This document shows positions 10,085 through 20,109 of a stretch of 64,000 bases of DNA, piece after piece. Numbering within the stretch: position 1 is the first letter of the stretch; the number at the start of each line of letters is the position of its first letter. The stretch is taken from NCBI RefSeq assembly GCF_028830055.1, contig NZ_CP101655.1:3065382-3129381 (forward strand), read 5' to 3'. The stretch is from Pseudomonas serboccidentalis (lineage in GTDB: Bacteria; Pseudomonadota; Gammaproteobacteria; Pseudomonadales; Pseudomonadaceae). The notes under the pieces were generated by a model. The model was not told where the DNA came from, did no database searches, and was given only the letters and a program-made list of their open reading frames with translations. The position numbers and the translations under genes are program-made.

Positions 10085-11002
10085 ATGGCTCACTACCCAC
10101 TTTCAGCTTCAATGGCAGACTTCGTCGCCAAGACCATGAGCTTTACCAGCGATGACAGCAGCCTTGCCGGCCTGCGCCGCGGCTACGATGAAATGTGTCG
10201 TGCCTTCAAGCCGCCCATGCCGGGGGGGCTTGAAATCGTCGATTTTCAGCTCAGCGGCGTACCGGTGCGCTCATACCGTCCGCCGGTTAAACCAGCTGCC
10301 AGCGGCTGGCCTTGCGTGCTGTACCTGCATGGCGGTGGTTGGGTCGTCGGCGGCCTCGACTCCCACGACTTCATCTGTTTCGAGCTGGCCATGACATTGG
10401 GCGCGATGGTGGTGGCAGTGGATTACCGGTTGGCGCCGGAGCATCCGTACCCGGCCGGGTTCGAGGATTGCCTGAGTGTCTGGCGCGCGTTGCGCAGCGG
10501 GCCGTTCTGGTTTGACCCGCAGAAAATGCTGGTGGCTGGGGACAGCGCCGGTGGCAATCTCGCCGCCGCGTTGTGCCAGGCATTGCGCGATGCCGGCGAG
10601 TCAATGCCAGCGGCTCAAGTGCTGGTCTACCCGGGACTGGGTGGCAACGAACGTCTGGCTTCACGCAGCGACTGCGCCGATGCGCCCTTGCTCGGCAGCA
10701 CTGACGTCGACGACTATCACGCGTTATACCTGCGTGGCAGTCCTGAACCTGACGCTTATGCCATGCCGCTGCTCGCAACCGATTTCAGCGGCTTGCCGCC
10801 GGCCTGGATCGCCGTGGCGCAATTCGATCCCCTGCGCGACGACGGCGTACGCTACGCCGAGCAACTGGCCGCCGCCGGCACGGATGCCTCGCTGTATTAC
10901 GGCGAAGGGCTGGTGCACGGTTGTTTGCGCGCGCGTGGCCAGGTCGCCGAGGTCGACCGGCTCTACGAAAACCTGCTGAGGTTCATGGCTGACAAATTGT
11001 GA
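10085..11002 (+). CDS. Alpha/beta hydrolase, HSL-family esterase
   Basis: The 305-residue protein has the oxyanion motif LHGGGWVVGG, the nucleophile elbow GDSAGG, the acid segment AQFDPLRDDG and the base segment GLVHGCLRAR. These define the hormone-sensitive-lipase type esterases (bacterial family IV). No signal peptide is visible, so it should be cytoplasmic and hydrolyse short acyl esters or similar compounds. The N-terminal cap residues about 1-60 vary in this family and set specificity. Its neighbours (binding protein, Pip) do not suggest a pathway. The family is certain, the substrate unknown. Confidence 0.85.
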   Translation: MAHYPLSASMADFVAKTMSFTSDDSSLAGLRRGYDEMCRAFKPPMPGGLEIVDFQLSGVPVRSYRPPVKPAASGWPCVLYLHGGGWVVGGLDSHDFICFELAMTLGAMVVAVDYRLAPEHPYPAGFEDCLSVWRALRSGPFWFDPQKMLVAGDSAGGNLAAALCQALRDAGESMPAAQVLVYPGLGGNERLASRSDCADAPLLGSTDVDDYHALYLRGSPEPDAYAMPLLATDFSGLPPAWIAVAQFDPLRDDGVRYAEQLAAAGTDASLYYGEGLVHGCLRARGQVAEVDRLYENLLRFMADKL

Positions 11003-11106
11003 CTGCGTGCGGGCATGCTCATTGACGTAAATCGGGTTTATGATGCCAGACGGCAGAATAATAGAAGTCCCCCCAGGGATGACCTCGACCCCTTACGGAG
11101 CGCGCA

Positions 11107-12078
11107 ATGCAGACTTTGTTTCCGCAGATCAAACCCCATGCCCGGCACGATCTGGCTGTCGATGACACCCACACGCTGTACGTCGATGAAAGCGGTTCTC
11201 CGGAAGGCTTGCCGGTGGTGTTCATCCACGGTGGTCCCGGCGCCGGTTGCGACGCCCAGAGCCGTCGCTATTTCGATCCGAACCTGTATCGCATTGTTAC
11301 CTTCGACCAGCGCGGCTGCGGACGCTCCACGCCGCACGCCAGCCTGGAAAACAACACCACCTGGGATCTGGTCGCCGACCTCGAACGTATCCGCAAGCAC
11401 CTGGGCATCGACAAATGGGTGCTGTTCGGTGGCTCCTGGGGTTCAACCCTGGCGCTGGCCTATGCGCAAACCCATCCGGAGCGCGTACACGGTCTGATCC
11501 TGCGCGGGATCTTTCTATGCCGCCCGCAGGAAATCGAGTGGTTCTATCAGGCCGGTGCCAGCCGTCTGTTCCCCGACTACTGGCAGGACTACATCGCACC
11601 GATCCCGCTGGACGAGCGCGACGATTTGCTCGGCGCGTTTCACAAGCGCCTGGTCGGCAACGACCAGATCGCCCAGATGCACGCGGCCAAAGCCTGGTCG
11701 ACATGGGAAGGGCGCACCGCGACCCTGCGTCCGAACCCGCTGGTGGTTGATCGTTTCTCCGAACCGCAACGCGCACTGTCGATCGCGCGGATCGAGTGTC
11801 ACTACTTCACCAACAACGCGTTCCTGGAGCCGAATCAGTTGATCCGCGACATGGGCAAGATCGCTCATCTGCCAGGGGTGATCATTCATGGTCGCTACGA
11901 CGTGATCTGCCCGTTGGACAACGCCTGGGAATTGCATCAGGCCTGGCCGAACAGCGAGCTGCAGGTGATTCGCGATGCCGGCCACGCCGCCTCCGAGCCG
12001 GGCATCACCGACGCGCTGGTACGCGCCGCGAGCAATATGGCCCGACGCCTGCTCGACCTACCGCCCGAAGAAGCATGA
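11107..12078 (+). CDS. pip: Proline iminopeptidase
   Basis: This 323-residue alpha/beta-hydrolase of the S33 peptidase family removes N-terminal proline from peptides in the cytoplasm. It shows HGGPGAGCD, the nucleophile motif [14 protein letters not shown], the acid segment GRYDVICP and the catalytic histidine in AGHAASEPG. Length matches the family. Its stop codon overlaps the dtd start by four bases (ATGA), giving a two-gene unit. The same pip-dtd pair precedes opgGH in other pseudomonads. ATG 11107 follows ACGGAGCGC. Confidence 0.94.
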   Translation: MQTLFPQIKPHARHDLAVDDTHTLYVDESGSPEGLPVVFIHGGPGAGCDAQSRRYFDPNLYRIVTFDQRGCGRSTPHASLENNTTWDLVADLERIRKHLGIDKWVLFGGSWGSTLALAYAQTHPERVHGLILRGIFLCRPQEIEWFYQAGASRLFPDYWQDYIAPIPLDERDDLLGAFHKRLVGNDQIAQMHAAKAWSTWEGRTATLRPNPLVVDRFSEPQRALSIARIECHYFTNNAFLEPNQLIRDMGKIAHLPGVIIHGRYDVICPLDNAWELHQAWPNSELQVIRDAGHAASEPGITDALVRAASNMARRLLDLPPEEA

Positions 12079-12512
12079 AGGGGCTTTTACAGCGTGTGCG
12101 CGGTGCACGGGTCGAAGTTGCCGGAGAAATCGTCGGCGCGGTGGATCAGGGGTTGCTGGTGCTGGTGGCCGTCGAACCCGACGATACCCGTACCAGCGCC
12201 GACAAACTTCTGCATAAACTGCTTAACTATCGTGTATTCAGTGACGCCGAGGGCAAGATGAATCTGTCCCTGGCGGATGTAGGCGGCGGGTTGCTGCTGG
12301 TCTCTCAGTTCACCCTCGCTGCCGACACCAGGAGCGGGTTGCGCCCGAGTTTCTCGACTGCGGCCCCTCCGGCATTGGGCGAGGAATTGTTCGACTATCT
12401 ATTAAGCAAAGCGAAACAGATGCATGGCACTGTGGCATCAGGTAGATTCGGCGCGGATATGCAGGTGCACCTGGTCAACGATGGCCCGGTAACCTTCCTG
12501 TTACAGACATGA
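12075..12512 (+). CDS. dtd: D-aminoacyl-tRNA deacylase
   Basis: The 145-residue protein hydrolyses D-aminoacyl-tRNAs (for example D-Tyr-tRNA), and also Gly-tRNA(Ala), recycling misacylated tRNA in the cytoplasm. The two motifs that build the chiral pocket at the dimer interface, SQFTLAAD and NDGPVTF, are present. Translation should be coupled to pip through the four-base overlap. The longer reading frame upstream belongs to another frame of pip and is ignored. A terminator hairpin begins at its stop codon. Confidence 0.95.
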   Translation: MKGLLQRVRGARVEVAGEIVGAVDQGLLVLVAVEPDDTRTSADKLLHKLLNYRVFSDAEGKMNLSLADVGGGLLLVSQFTLAADTRSGLRPSFSTAAPPALGEELFDYLLSKAKQMHGTVASGRFGADMQVHLVNDGPVTFLLQT

Positions 12513-12543
12513 AAGCGCTTGAAACATCTTTTCAAGGGCTTTT
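12512..12543 (+). terminator. Rho-independent terminator after pip-dtd
   Basis: AAAGC-G-CTTGAAA pairs with TTTCAAG-G-GCTTT across a five-base loop (CATCT): 12 pairs with one G-G mismatch, then a T-run (GCTTTTC). It starts at the dtd stop codon. Confidence 0.7.
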
Positions 12544-12789
12544 CGACTGAAAACAGGCGTTTTTCGCGATAAATACTTTGTTACCCCTGATGCGTTGTCA
12601 CGCGGGCTACTAGATAATCGCGCGCTATGGGGATCAGCGTTCGCTGGTCCATTTTTGACTTAGGTAGAGACTTGTCTGGATCCGATTGGGGAATCATTTT
12701 GCCCCAGTGGAGTCGGAACAATGCTCGCCAACCTGGCATCTAGATAGCTGGCCGTTGGTTTTTTGATCTGTTTTCGGCGAGGGTTGCTC

Positions 12790-14604
12790 GTGATTGTTAG
12801 TCCCTGTAATGCAGCAAAAATGTCTGCCAAACGCATGCGAAGTGCCCTGGTAGCGGGTTCGGCGCTCCTGTGCCTGCTCAGCGCCGGCCAGCTTTGGGCG
12901 TTCAATCTTGACGATGTATCGGCCAAGGCTAAAGAGCTGGCCGGGCAGAAGTTCGAAGCCCCGCGCAGCAACCTGCCGAACGAATTCCGTGACATGAAGT
13001 TCGCGGACTATCAGAAAATCCGCTTCCTCACCGAAAAGGCTGAGTGGGCCGATCAGAAGACTCCGTTCAAGCTGTCCTTCTATCACCAGGGCATGCACTT
13101 CGATACGCCGGTGAAAATCAACGAAATCACGGCGAACACCGTCGAAGAGATCAAATACGATCCGACCCGCTTTGATTTCGGCGACCTGAAGTTCGATCCG
13201 AAGGCCACTGAGCAACTGGGCTACGCCGGTTTCCGTGTGCTGTACCCGATCAACAAGGCCGACAAGCAAGACGAAATCATGACCATGCTCGGCGCGAGTT
13301 ACTTCCGCGTCGTTGGCAAGGGTCACACCTACGGTCTGTCGGCCCGTGGCCTGGCGATCGATACCGCGCTGCCGTCGGGTGAAGAATTCCCGCGTTTCCG
13401 CGAGTTCTGGATTCAGCAGCCAAAGCCGGGCGACAAGCACCTGGTGATCTTCGCCCTGCTTGATTCGCCGCGTGCCACCGGTGCCTACCGTCTGATCCTG
13501 CGCCCGGGCAGCGACACCATTGTCGACGTCAAGGCGCAGATGTTCCTGCGGGACAAGGTCGGCAAACTGGGCATCGCCCCGTTGACCAGCATGTTCCTGT
13601 TCGGCGCCAACCAGCCGTCGAAAGTCCTCAACTACCGTCGTGAGCTGCATGACTCCAGCGGTCTGTCGATCCATGCCGGCAACGGCGAGTGGATCTGGCG
13701 TCCGCTGAACAACCCGAAACACCTGGCCGTGAGCAACTTCAGCGTCGAGAACCCGCGTGGTTTCGGCCTGCTGCAACGTGGCCGCGACTTCAGCCACTAC
13801 GAAGACCTCGACGATCGCTACGACAAGCGCCCAAGCGCCTGGATCGAGCCGAAGGGCGAGTGGGGCAAGGGCTCCGTGGATCTGGTAGAGATTCCGACCG
13901 CTGACGAAACCAACGACAACATCGTTGCGTTCTGGAGCCCGGAAACCATGCCGGAGCCGGGCAAGCCTCTGGACTTCGCCTACCGCATGCACTGGACCAT
14001 GGATGAATCGGCGATTCACGCCCCCGACAGCGCTTGGGTCAAGCAGACCCTGCGTTCGACCGGTGACGTCAAACAGTCGAACCTGATCCGTCAGCCAGAC
14101 GGCAGCGTCGCTTACCTGGTCGACTTCGAAGGTCCATCGCTGGCGGCCCTGGCCCCGGATGCCGACGTACGCAGTCAGGTCAGCGTTGGCGATAACGCCG
14201 AGCTGGTCGAGAACAGCGTGCGCTACAACCCGGAAACCAAAGGCTGGCGCCTGACCCTGCGGATGAAGATCAAGGACGCGAGCAAGGCGACCGAGATGCG
14301 TGCCGCCCTGGTTCAGCCAGCAGTAACCGCTGATCTGGCCAAGTCTTCGGTGCCGGCGTCCAACTCGTCCGTCGCCAAGGCCGACAAGATTGCCGCCAAG
14401 CAACAAGAGAAAATCGACAAGGAAGCGAAGGCCGCCGAAGCCAAACAGGTCGACGCCAAGCCAGTTGCAGATGCCAAGGACAAGGCGACCAAAGACGCCA
14501 AGCAGCCAGTCGCTGCGAACGCGGCCCCAGCCACACCGGAATCGGCACCGACTGAAGAAGTCCTGACCGAGACCTGGAGCTATCAGTTGCCTGCCGATGA
14601 GTAA
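12790..14604 (+). CDS. opgG: Glucan biosynthesis protein G (osmoregulated periplasmic glucans)
   Basis: Periplasmic OpgG acts on the beta-glucan backbone made by OpgH and is needed for branched osmoregulated periplasmic glucans. A signal peptide (about residues 11-37, ending GQLWA-FNL) precedes the family core. Core segments include [30 protein letters not shown] and the long beta-sandwich domain. GTG 12790 is chosen because GAGGG lies just before it; ATG 12820 is an alternative. At 604 residues it is about 90 longer than enterobacterial OpgG. The excess is a Lys/Ala/Pro-rich stretch at about residues 500-590, placed before a final TETWSYQLP segment. It overlaps opgH by eight bases. Confidence 0.93.
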   Translation: MIVSPCNAAKMSAKRMRSALVAGSALLCLLSAGQLWAFNLDDVSAKAKELAGQKFEAPRSNLPNEFRDMKFADYQKIRFLTEKAEWADQKTPFKLSFYHQGMHFDTPVKINEITANTVEEIKYDPTRFDFGDLKFDPKATEQLGYAGFRVLYPINKADKQDEIMTMLGASYFRVVGKGHTYGLSARGLAIDTALPSGEEFPRFREFWIQQPKPGDKHLVIFALLDSPRATGAYRLILRPGSDTIVDVKAQMFLRDKVGKLGIAPLTSMFLFGANQPSKVLNYRRELHDSSGLSIHAGNGEWIWRPLNNPKHLAVSNFSVENPRGFGLLQRGRDFSHYEDLDDRYDKRPSAWIEPKGEWGKGSVDLVEIPTADETNDNIVAFWSPETMPEPGKPLDFAYRMHWTMDESAIHAPDSAWVKQTLRSTGDVKQSNLIRQPDGSVAYLVDFEGPSLAALAPDADVRSQVSVGDNAELVENSVRYNPETKGWRLTLRMKIKDASKATEMRAALVQPAVTADLAKSSVPASNSSVAKADKIAAKQQEKIDKEAKAAEAKQVDAKPVADAKDKATKDAKQPVAANAAPATPESAPTEEVLTETWSYQLPADE

Positions 14605-17167
14605 CTCTCAAGTACAGCCAGAGACTCTGTCCGAGTATCTGGCGCATTTGCCGATGACTGACGAGCAGCGCGCGGAACTCGCGGGCTGCCAGTCCTTCAG
14701 CGAACTGCACCAACGCCTGTCGTCGTCGACGTTCGACGCCCCTGCCGAAGCCGCCCAGGCTTCGGTGGGCAAGCGCCTGGCCCTGAGCACCGCCGAAGAG
14801 CTGGAAGACGCCGAAATGCTGGTGCTCGACGCCAGCGGCCGGGTCAGCATGAAGGCGACGCCGCCGATCCATCGGACCAAAGTCGTGCCGGAGCCGTGGC
14901 GCACCAATATTCTGGTGCGTGGCTGGCGCCGCCTGACCGGTCGTACCAACCCGCCACAGCCGCCGAAGGACGAGAACGTGCTGCCCGCCGCGCGCTGGCG
15001 CACCGTCGGCTCGATCCGTCGCTACATTCTGTTGCTGCTGATGCTCGGCCAGACCATCGTCGCCGGCTGGTACATGAAGGGCATCATGCCGTACCAGGGC
15101 TGGTCGTTCGTCGATCTGGAAGAAGTCCTGCACCAGCCGCTGCTGCAAACCGCCACGCAAGTGCTGCCGTATGCGCTGCAAACCAGCATCCTGATCCTGT
15201 TCGGGATTCTGTTCTGCTGGGTCTCGGCCGGTTTCTGGACGGCGCTGATGGGCTTCCTTGAGTTGCTCACCGGTCACGACAAATACCGCATCTCCGGCAA
15301 AAGCGCCGGCAACGAACCGATTCCCAAAGACGCGCGCACCGCACTGGTGATGCCGATCTGCAACGAAGACGTGCCTCGGGTATTTGCCGGTCTGCGCGCC
15401 ACGTTCGAATCGGTTGCGGCGACCGGTGATCTGGATCGCTTCGACTTTTTCGTCCTCAGCGACAGTAACGACACCGATATCTGCGTCGCCGAGCAACAGG
15501 CCTGGCTGGACGTCTGCCGTGAAGCCAAGGGCTTCGGCAAGATCTTCTATCGCCGCCGTCGCCGCCGCGTGAAACGCAAGAGCGGCAACCTCGACGACTT
15601 CTGCCGTCGTTGGGGCGGTGACTACAAGTACATGGTCGTGCTCGACGCCGACTCGGTGATGAGCGGCGAGTGCCTGACCAGTCTGGTGCGCCTGATGGAA
15701 GCCACGCCGGACGCCGGGATCATCCAGACCGCGCCGCGTGCGTCGGGCATGGACACCCTGTATGCGCGCATGCAGCAGTTCGCCACCCGCGTGTACGGTC
15801 CGCTGTTCACTGCCGGTCTGCACTTCTGGCAGCTGGGTGAATCCCACTACTGGGGTCACAACGCGATCATCCGCATGAAGCCGTTCATCGACCACTGCGC
15901 CCTGGCGCCGTTGCCGGGCAAGGGGGCGTTCTCCGGGGCGATCCTGTCTCACGACTTCGTCGAAGCCGCGCTGATGCGCCGTGCCGGTTGGGGCGTGTGG
16001 ATTGCCTACGACCTGCCGGGCAGCTACGAAGAACTGCCGCCGAACCTGCTCGACGAACTCAAGCGTGACCGTCGCTGGTGCCACGGCAACCTGATGAACT
16101 TCCGCCTGTTCCTGGTAAAAGGCATGCACCCGGTGCACCGTGCGGTGTTCCTGACGGGCGTGATGTCGTACCTGTCGGCGCCGTTGTGGTTCTTCTTCCT
16201 GGTGCTGTCGACCGCGCTGCTGGCGGTGAACACGCTGATGGAGCCGCAGTACTTCCTTGAACCGCGTCAGCTCTATCCGCTGTGGCCACAATGGCACCCG
16301 GACAAGGCGATCGCGCTGTTCTCGACCACCATCGTGCTGCTGTTCCTGCCGAAACTGCTGAGCATCATCCTGATCTGGGCCAAGGGTGCGAAAGAGTTCG
16401 GCGGCAAGTTCAAGGTGACCTTGTCGATGCTGCTGGAGATGCTGTTCTCCATGCTGCTGGCGCCGGTGCGGATGATTTTCCACACCCGTTTCGTACTGGC
16501 CGCGTTCCTCGGCTGGGCGGCGACCTGGAATTCGCCACAGCGTGACGACGACTCCACACCATGGAGCGAGGCGGTCAAACGCCACGGTCCGCAGACGCTG
16601 CTGGGCTTCTTCTGGGCGCTGCTGGTGATCTGGCTGAACCCGAGCTTCCTGTGGTGGCTGGTGCCGATCGTCGGTTCCCTGATGCTGTCGATCCCGGTGT
16701 CGGTGATTTCCAGTCGTGTCGGTCTGGGCCTCAAGTCCCGTGACGAGAGCCTGTTCCTCATCCCTGAGGAATACAATCCGCCGCAGGCGCTGCTGGCGAC
16801 CGACCAGTACACCCACGAGAACCGTTGGCACGCGCTGAACGACGGCTTCATCCGCGCCGTGGTCGATCCACAGCAGAACGCCCTGGCGTGCTCGCTGGCG
16901 ACGGCTCGTCACGGTCAGGCCGAGCCGATCGAGTGGCTGCGTCAGGAACGTGTACGTCACGCCCTGAAGGCTGGCCCGGCGGCGCTGAGCAACCACGATC
17001 GCTTGCAACTGCTGAGCGATCCGGTGGCGCTGGCGCGTCTGCACGAGCTGGTCTGGGCCGAAGGCCACGCCGAGTGGCTGGACGCCTGGCGCGCTTCGGT
17101 GAAAGCCGATCCGCATGCGCCGTTGCTGCCGCTGCGACCGGTGAGCATGCAGGCTCAGCCGGCCTGA
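14597..17167 (+). CDS. opgH: Glucan biosynthesis glucosyltransferase H
   Basis: The 856-residue inner-membrane GT2 enzyme polymerises UDP-glucose into the beta-1,2-glucan backbone and exports it. The D,D,D,QxxRW-type signature is visible: [21 protein letters not shown] and RDRRWCHGN in the central cytoplasmic domain (about residues 235-500). Two hydrophobic helices lie before it (about 140-215) and a cluster of helices after it (about 510-720). Length is close to the E. coli protein (847). It starts inside the end of opgG, so the pair is translationally coupled. A REP pair follows directly. Confidence 0.96.
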   Translation: MSNSQVQPETLSEYLAHLPMTDEQRAELAGCQSFSELHQRLSSSTFDAPAEAAQASVGKRLALSTAEELEDAEMLVLDASGRVSMKATPPIHRTKVVPEPWRTNILVRGWRRLTGRTNPPQPPKDENVLPAARWRTVGSIRRYILLLLMLGQTIVAGWYMKGIMPYQGWSFVDLEEVLHQPLLQTATQVLPYALQTSILILFGILFCWVSAGFWTALMGFLELLTGHDKYRISGKSAGNEPIPKDARTALVMPICNEDVPRVFAGLRATFESVAATGDLDRFDFFVLSDSNDTDICVAEQQAWLDVCREAKGFGKIFYRRRRRRVKRKSGNLDDFCRRWGGDYKYMVVLDADSVMSGECLTSLVRLMEATPDAGIIQTAPRASGMDTLYARMQQFATRVYGPLFTAGLHFWQLGESHYWGHNAIIRMKPFIDHCALAPLPGKGAFSGAILSHDFVEAALMRRAGWGVWIAYDLPGSYEELPPNLLDELKRDRRWCHGNLMNFRLFLVKGMHPVHRAVFLTGVMSYLSAPLWFFFLVLSTALLAVNTLMEPQYFLEPRQLYPLWPQWHPDKAIALFSTTIVLLFLPKLLSIILIWAKGAKEFGGKFKVTLSMLLEMLFSMLLAPVRMIFHTRFVLAAFLGWAATWNSPQRDDDSTPWSEAVKRHGPQTLLGFFWALLVIWLNPSFLWWLVPIVGSLMLSIPVSVISSRVGLGLKSRDESLFLIPEEYNPPQALLATDQYTHENRWHALNDGFIRAVVDPQQNALACSLATARHGQAEPIEWLRQERVRHALKAGPAALSNHDRLQLLSDPVALARLHELVWAEGHAEWLDAWRASVKADPHAPLLPLRPVSMQAQPA

Positions 17168-17168
17168 T

Positions 17169-17247
17169 AAAAAAGATCGCAGCCTTCGGCAGCTCCTACG
17201 GGGTTATGTGTACACCTGTAGGAGCTGCCGGAGGCTGCGATCTTTTG
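17169..17247. repeat. REP pair (GATCGCAGCCTTCGGCAGCT class), copy 1 of the pair flanking the ABC transporter
   Basis: Arms AAAGATCGCAGCCTTCGGCA and TGCCGGAGGCTGCGATCTTT form a near-perfect hairpin with the spacer TTATGTGTACACCTG. The same spacer occurs in the copy at 20021-20100, in the same orientation. Confidence 0.9.
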
Positions 17248-17404
17248 CGTTTAAAACCCTCCCCGTAACAACAAATCCCGGCAAAAAACCTTGTGCAAAC
17301 GAACGAGTGCGTTAGCATCCGTCCCCGAATTGGCGCACCCGGGCATTTTTGCCCGTCACTGCTGGTTTTCGCGCCGCAATTGCAATGGTTTTGGGGACTT
17401 GAAG

Positions 17405-18202
17405 ATGAAGAAGTATCTGTCGATGCTGCTGGTCGGCGTCACGGCACTGGTTGCAGTCAATGCGGCGCAGGCCGGCGCCATCGATGACGCGGTCAAGCGC
17501 GGCACGTTGAAAGTCGGTATGGATCCGACCTACATGCCGTTCGAAATGACCAACAAGCGCGGCGAGATCATCGGCTTCGAAGTCGACATCCTCAAAGCCA
17601 TGTCCAAGGCCATGGGCGTCAAGCTGGAGCTGGTCTCCACCGGTTACGACGGCATCATCCCGGCCTTGATGACCGACAAGTTCGACATGATCGGCAGCGG
17701 CATGACCCTGACCCAGGAGCGCAACCTGCGCCTGAACTTCAGCGAACCGTTCATCGTCGTCGGCCAGACTCTGCTGATCCGCAAGGAGCTGGAAGGCACC
17801 ATCAAGTCCTATAAAGACCTGAACACCGCCGACTACCGCATCACCTCCAAACTCGGCACCACCGGTGAGATGGTCGCCAAGAAGCTGATCGCCAAAGCCA
17901 AGTACCACGGCTACGACAACGAACAGGAAGCCGTGCTCGACGTGGTCAACGGCAAGGCCGACGCCTTCATCTATGACGCGCCGTACAACGTGGTGGCGGT
18001 GAACAAGGTCGGCGCCGGCAAGCTGGTGTTCCTCGACAAGCCGTTCACCTACGAGCCACTGGCCTTCGGCCTGAAGAAAGGCGACTACGACAGCCTCAAC
18101 TTCATCAACAACTTCCTGCACCAGATCCACGAAGACGGCACCTACGATCGCATCCATGACAAGTGGTTCAAGAGTACCGAGTGGCTCAAGGACATGGAAT
18201 AA
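17405..18202 (+). CDS. Polar amino-acid ABC transporter substrate-binding protein
   Basis: The 265-residue periplasmic protein of the family-3 (HisJ/GlnH-like) solute-binding type has a signal peptide ending near AQA-GAI. The typical start of the fold, GTLKVGMDPTYMPFEM, is followed by GFEVDILKAM and DMIGSGMTLTQER, where the arginine binds the ligand carboxylate. It continues with SEPFIVVGQTLL and DAFIYDAPYN. ATG 17405 is chosen by the signal peptide; the same frame is open to 17291. It is followed by permease and ATPase genes. The same trio lies beside opgH in P. aeruginosa (PA5076-PA5074 as I recall). The exact amino acid is unknown. Confidence 0.9.
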   Translation: MKKYLSMLLVGVTALVAVNAAQAGAIDDAVKRGTLKVGMDPTYMPFEMTNKRGEIIGFEVDILKAMSKAMGVKLELVSTGYDGIIPALMTDKFDMIGSGMTLTQERNLRLNFSEPFIVVGQTLLIRKELEGTIKSYKDLNTADYRITSKLGTTGEMVAKKLIAKAKYHGYDNEQEAVLDVVNGKADAFIYDAPYNVVAVNKVGAGKLVFLDKPFTYEPLAFGLKKGDYDSLNFINNFLHQIHEDGTYDRIHDKWFKSTEWLKDME

Positions 18203-18225
18203 CGCCGGTCACCTAGACCGCGTCG

Positions 18226-18300
18226 CCTCAATCGCGAGCAGGCTCACTCCTACAGGGGAACGCATTCCAATGTAGGAGTGAGCCTGCTCGCGATGAGGGC
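18226..18300. repeat. REP pair (GTAGGAGTGAGCCTGCTCGC class) inside the ABC operon
   Basis: Arms ATCGCGAGCAGGCTCACTCC and GGAGTGAGCCTGCTCGCGAT with only 20 or so bases between. It sits between the binding-protein and permease genes, a common place for REPs that lower downstream expression relative to the binding protein. Confidence 0.9.
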
Positions 18301-18331
18301 CTCAAAGGCAATACAAAATCCGGAACCTGCA

Positions 18332-19291
18332 ATGAAACAGAAAAAAGCCCAATGGCCCTGGCACGTCCTGACCGTGCTGGTGCTGGTCGGCCTGGCGGGC
18401 GCGTTGTATTACGCCACGTCGCTGATGTCCTACGAATGGCGCTGGAATCGCGTGCCGCAGTACTTCGCCTATCAGGCCGAAGAAACCCAGCGCGCGACCG
18501 ACATTTCCACCGTCACCGAATTGGTGCGCAAGGGCAGCAGCGCGCAAGTCACCCTGCGCAACGACGCCGGTGACGAGCAGCACCTGACCGTCGACGAGAA
18601 CAGCCTGCAATTCGCTCAGGGCGACGATGTGGCGGAAGGCGACGTCGTGGGTGTGACCCGGCATTGGGCGGCAGGGCCGCTGTTGTGGGGACTATGGACC
18701 ACGCTGTGGCTGTCGGTGGTGTCCGGCGTACTCGGTCTGTTGATCGGTCTGGTCACCGGGCTGTGCCGCCTGTCGAACAACCCGACCCTGCGCGACTTGT
18801 CGAGCATCTACGTCGAACTGGTGCGGGGCACGCCGCTGCTGGTGCAGATTTTCATTTTCTACTTCTTCATCGGTACGGTGATGAACCTGTCCCGGGAGTT
18901 CGCCGGGATCGCCGCGCTGTCGCTGTTCACCGGTGCTTACGTGGCCGAAATCATCCGTTCCGGCGTGCAGTCGATTGCCCGCGGGCAGAACGAAGCGGCG
19001 CGCTCGCTCGGCCTGAGCGCCGGCCAGTCGATGCGCCACGTGGTGCTGCCGCAGGCGTTCAAACGCGTGCTGCCACCGCTGGCCGGACAGTTCATCAGTC
19101 TGGTCAAGGACACCTCGCTGGTGTCGGTGATTGCCATTACCGAGTTGCTGAAAAGCGGTCGCGAAGTCATCACCACCTCGTTCTCGCCGTTCGAAATCCT
19201 GTTCTGCGTCGCCGGCCTGTACCTGTTGATCAACCTGCCGCTGTCGAAAATCGCCAGCCGGCTTGAGCGGAGGCTCGCGCAAAGTGATTGA
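18332..19291 (+). CDS. Amino-acid ABC transporter permease with an extra soluble domain
   Basis: The 319-residue HisM/GlnP-family permease has the EAA loop [20 protein letters not shown] and the usual helices from about residue 110 onward. Unusually, the first helix (about 8-28) is followed by about 80 polar residues (from [10 protein letters not shown] to DVVGVTRHW) before the typical core begins. This gives a small domain, probably periplasmic. ATG 18332 is preceded by a weak purine stretch; the upstream in-frame codons fall in the REP pair and are rejected. One permease gene suggests a homodimer. The gene overlaps the ATPase gene by eight bases. Confidence 0.88.
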   Translation: MKQKKAQWPWHVLTVLVLVGLAGALYYATSLMSYEWRWNRVPQYFAYQAEETQRATDISTVTELVRKGSSAQVTLRNDAGDEQHLTVDENSLQFAQGDDVAEGDVVGVTRHWAAGPLLWGLWTTLWLSVVSGVLGLLIGLVTGLCRLSNNPTLRDLSSIYVELVRGTPLLVQIFIFYFFIGTVMNLSREFAGIAALSLFTGAYVAEIIRSGVQSIARGQNEAARSLGLSAGQSMRHVVLPQAFKRVLPPLAGQFISLVKDTSLVSVIAITELLKSGREVITTSFSPFEILFCVAGLYLLINLPLSKIASRLERRLAQSD

Positions 19292-20018
19292 AGTCCGCGA
19301 TCTGGTAAAAGTCTTCGACACCCGTGGCCAGGTAGTCCGGGCTGTGGATAACGTCACCACCACCGTGGCCAAGGGCGAAGTGCTGGTGGTGATCGGCCCG
19401 TCGGGTTCCGGTAAGTCGACCTTCCTGCGTTGCCTCAATGGCCTGGAAGAGTTCGACTCGGGCTCGGTGAGCATCGACGGCCTGCAACTGGCCGACCCGA
19501 AAACCGACGTCAACGCCTACCGCCGCGAAGTCGGCATGGTGTTCCAGCATTTCAACCTGTTCCCGCACATGACCGTGCTGGAAAACCTCTGTCTGGCGCA
19601 GAAAGTCGTGCGCAAGCGCGGGCAGAAGGAAAGCGAGGCCAAGGCTCTGGCGTTGCTGGAGAAGGTCGGCATTGCGCAGAAGGCCCGGGAATATCCGTCA
19701 CGCCTGTCCGGCGGTCAGCAACAGCGCGTGGCGATTGCCCGGGCGTTGGCGATGGACCCGAAAGTGATGCTGTTCGACGAGCCGACTTCGGCCCTCGACC
19801 CGGAAATGGTCGGTGAAGTACTGGATGTGATGAAGAACCTGGCCGTGGAAGGCATGACCATGGTCTGCGTCACCCACGAAATGGGCTTCGCCCGGGAAGT
19901 GGCGGACCGGGTGCTGTTCTTCGATCACGGCAAACTGCTGGAAGATGCTTCGCCGGCCGAGTTCTTCGATGCACCGAAGGATCCTCGGGCGCAGGCGTTC
20001 TTGCGTCAGGTCTTGTAA
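19284..20018 (+). CDS. Amino-acid ABC transporter ATP-binding protein
   Basis: The 244-residue GlnQ/HisP-type ATPase has Walker [10 protein letters not shown], the Q-loop [11 protein letters not shown], signature LSGGQQQRV, Walker [15 protein letters not shown] and the switch histidine in [13 protein letters not shown] 19284 is chosen because CGGAGG lies ten bases before it and the conserved sequence ([10 protein letters not shown]) begins there; TTG 19263 is a weaker alternative. It overlaps the permease end by eight bases and completes the three-gene importer. A REP pair with the same spacer as the one before the operon follows the stop codon. Confidence 0.92.
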   Translation: MIEVRDLVKVFDTRGQVVRAVDNVTTTVAKGEVLVVIGPSGSGKSTFLRCLNGLEEFDSGSVSIDGLQLADPKTDVNAYRREVGMVFQHFNLFPHMTVLENLCLAQKVVRKRGQKESEAKALALLEKVGIAQKAREYPSRLSGGQQQRVAIARALAMDPKVMLFDEPTSALDPEMVGEVLDVMKNLAVEGMTMVCVTHEMGFAREVADRVLFFDHGKLLEDASPAEFFDAPKDPRAQAFLRQVL

Positions 20019-20020
20019 AG

Positions 20021-20100
20021 CAAAAAAGATCGCAGCCTTCGGCAGCTCCTACAGAGTTATGTGTACACCTGCAGGAGCTGCCGAAAGCTGCGATCTTTTG
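20021..20100. repeat. REP pair (GATCGCAGCCTTCGGCAGCT class), copy 2 flanking the ABC transporter
   Basis: Arms AAAAGATCGCAGCCTTCGGC and GCCGAAAGCTGCGATCTTTT, with the spacer TTATGTGTACACCTG shared with 17169-17247. It lies between two convergent genes and may serve as a bidirectional transcript end. Confidence 0.9.
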
Positions 20101-20109
20101 CTGTGATGC

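Noticed and set aside
14270..17116. 948-codon open frame on the minus strand
   Set aside because: It is antisense to opgG/opgH, and its composition is the Gln/Arg/His-rich pattern typical of high-GC antisense frames.
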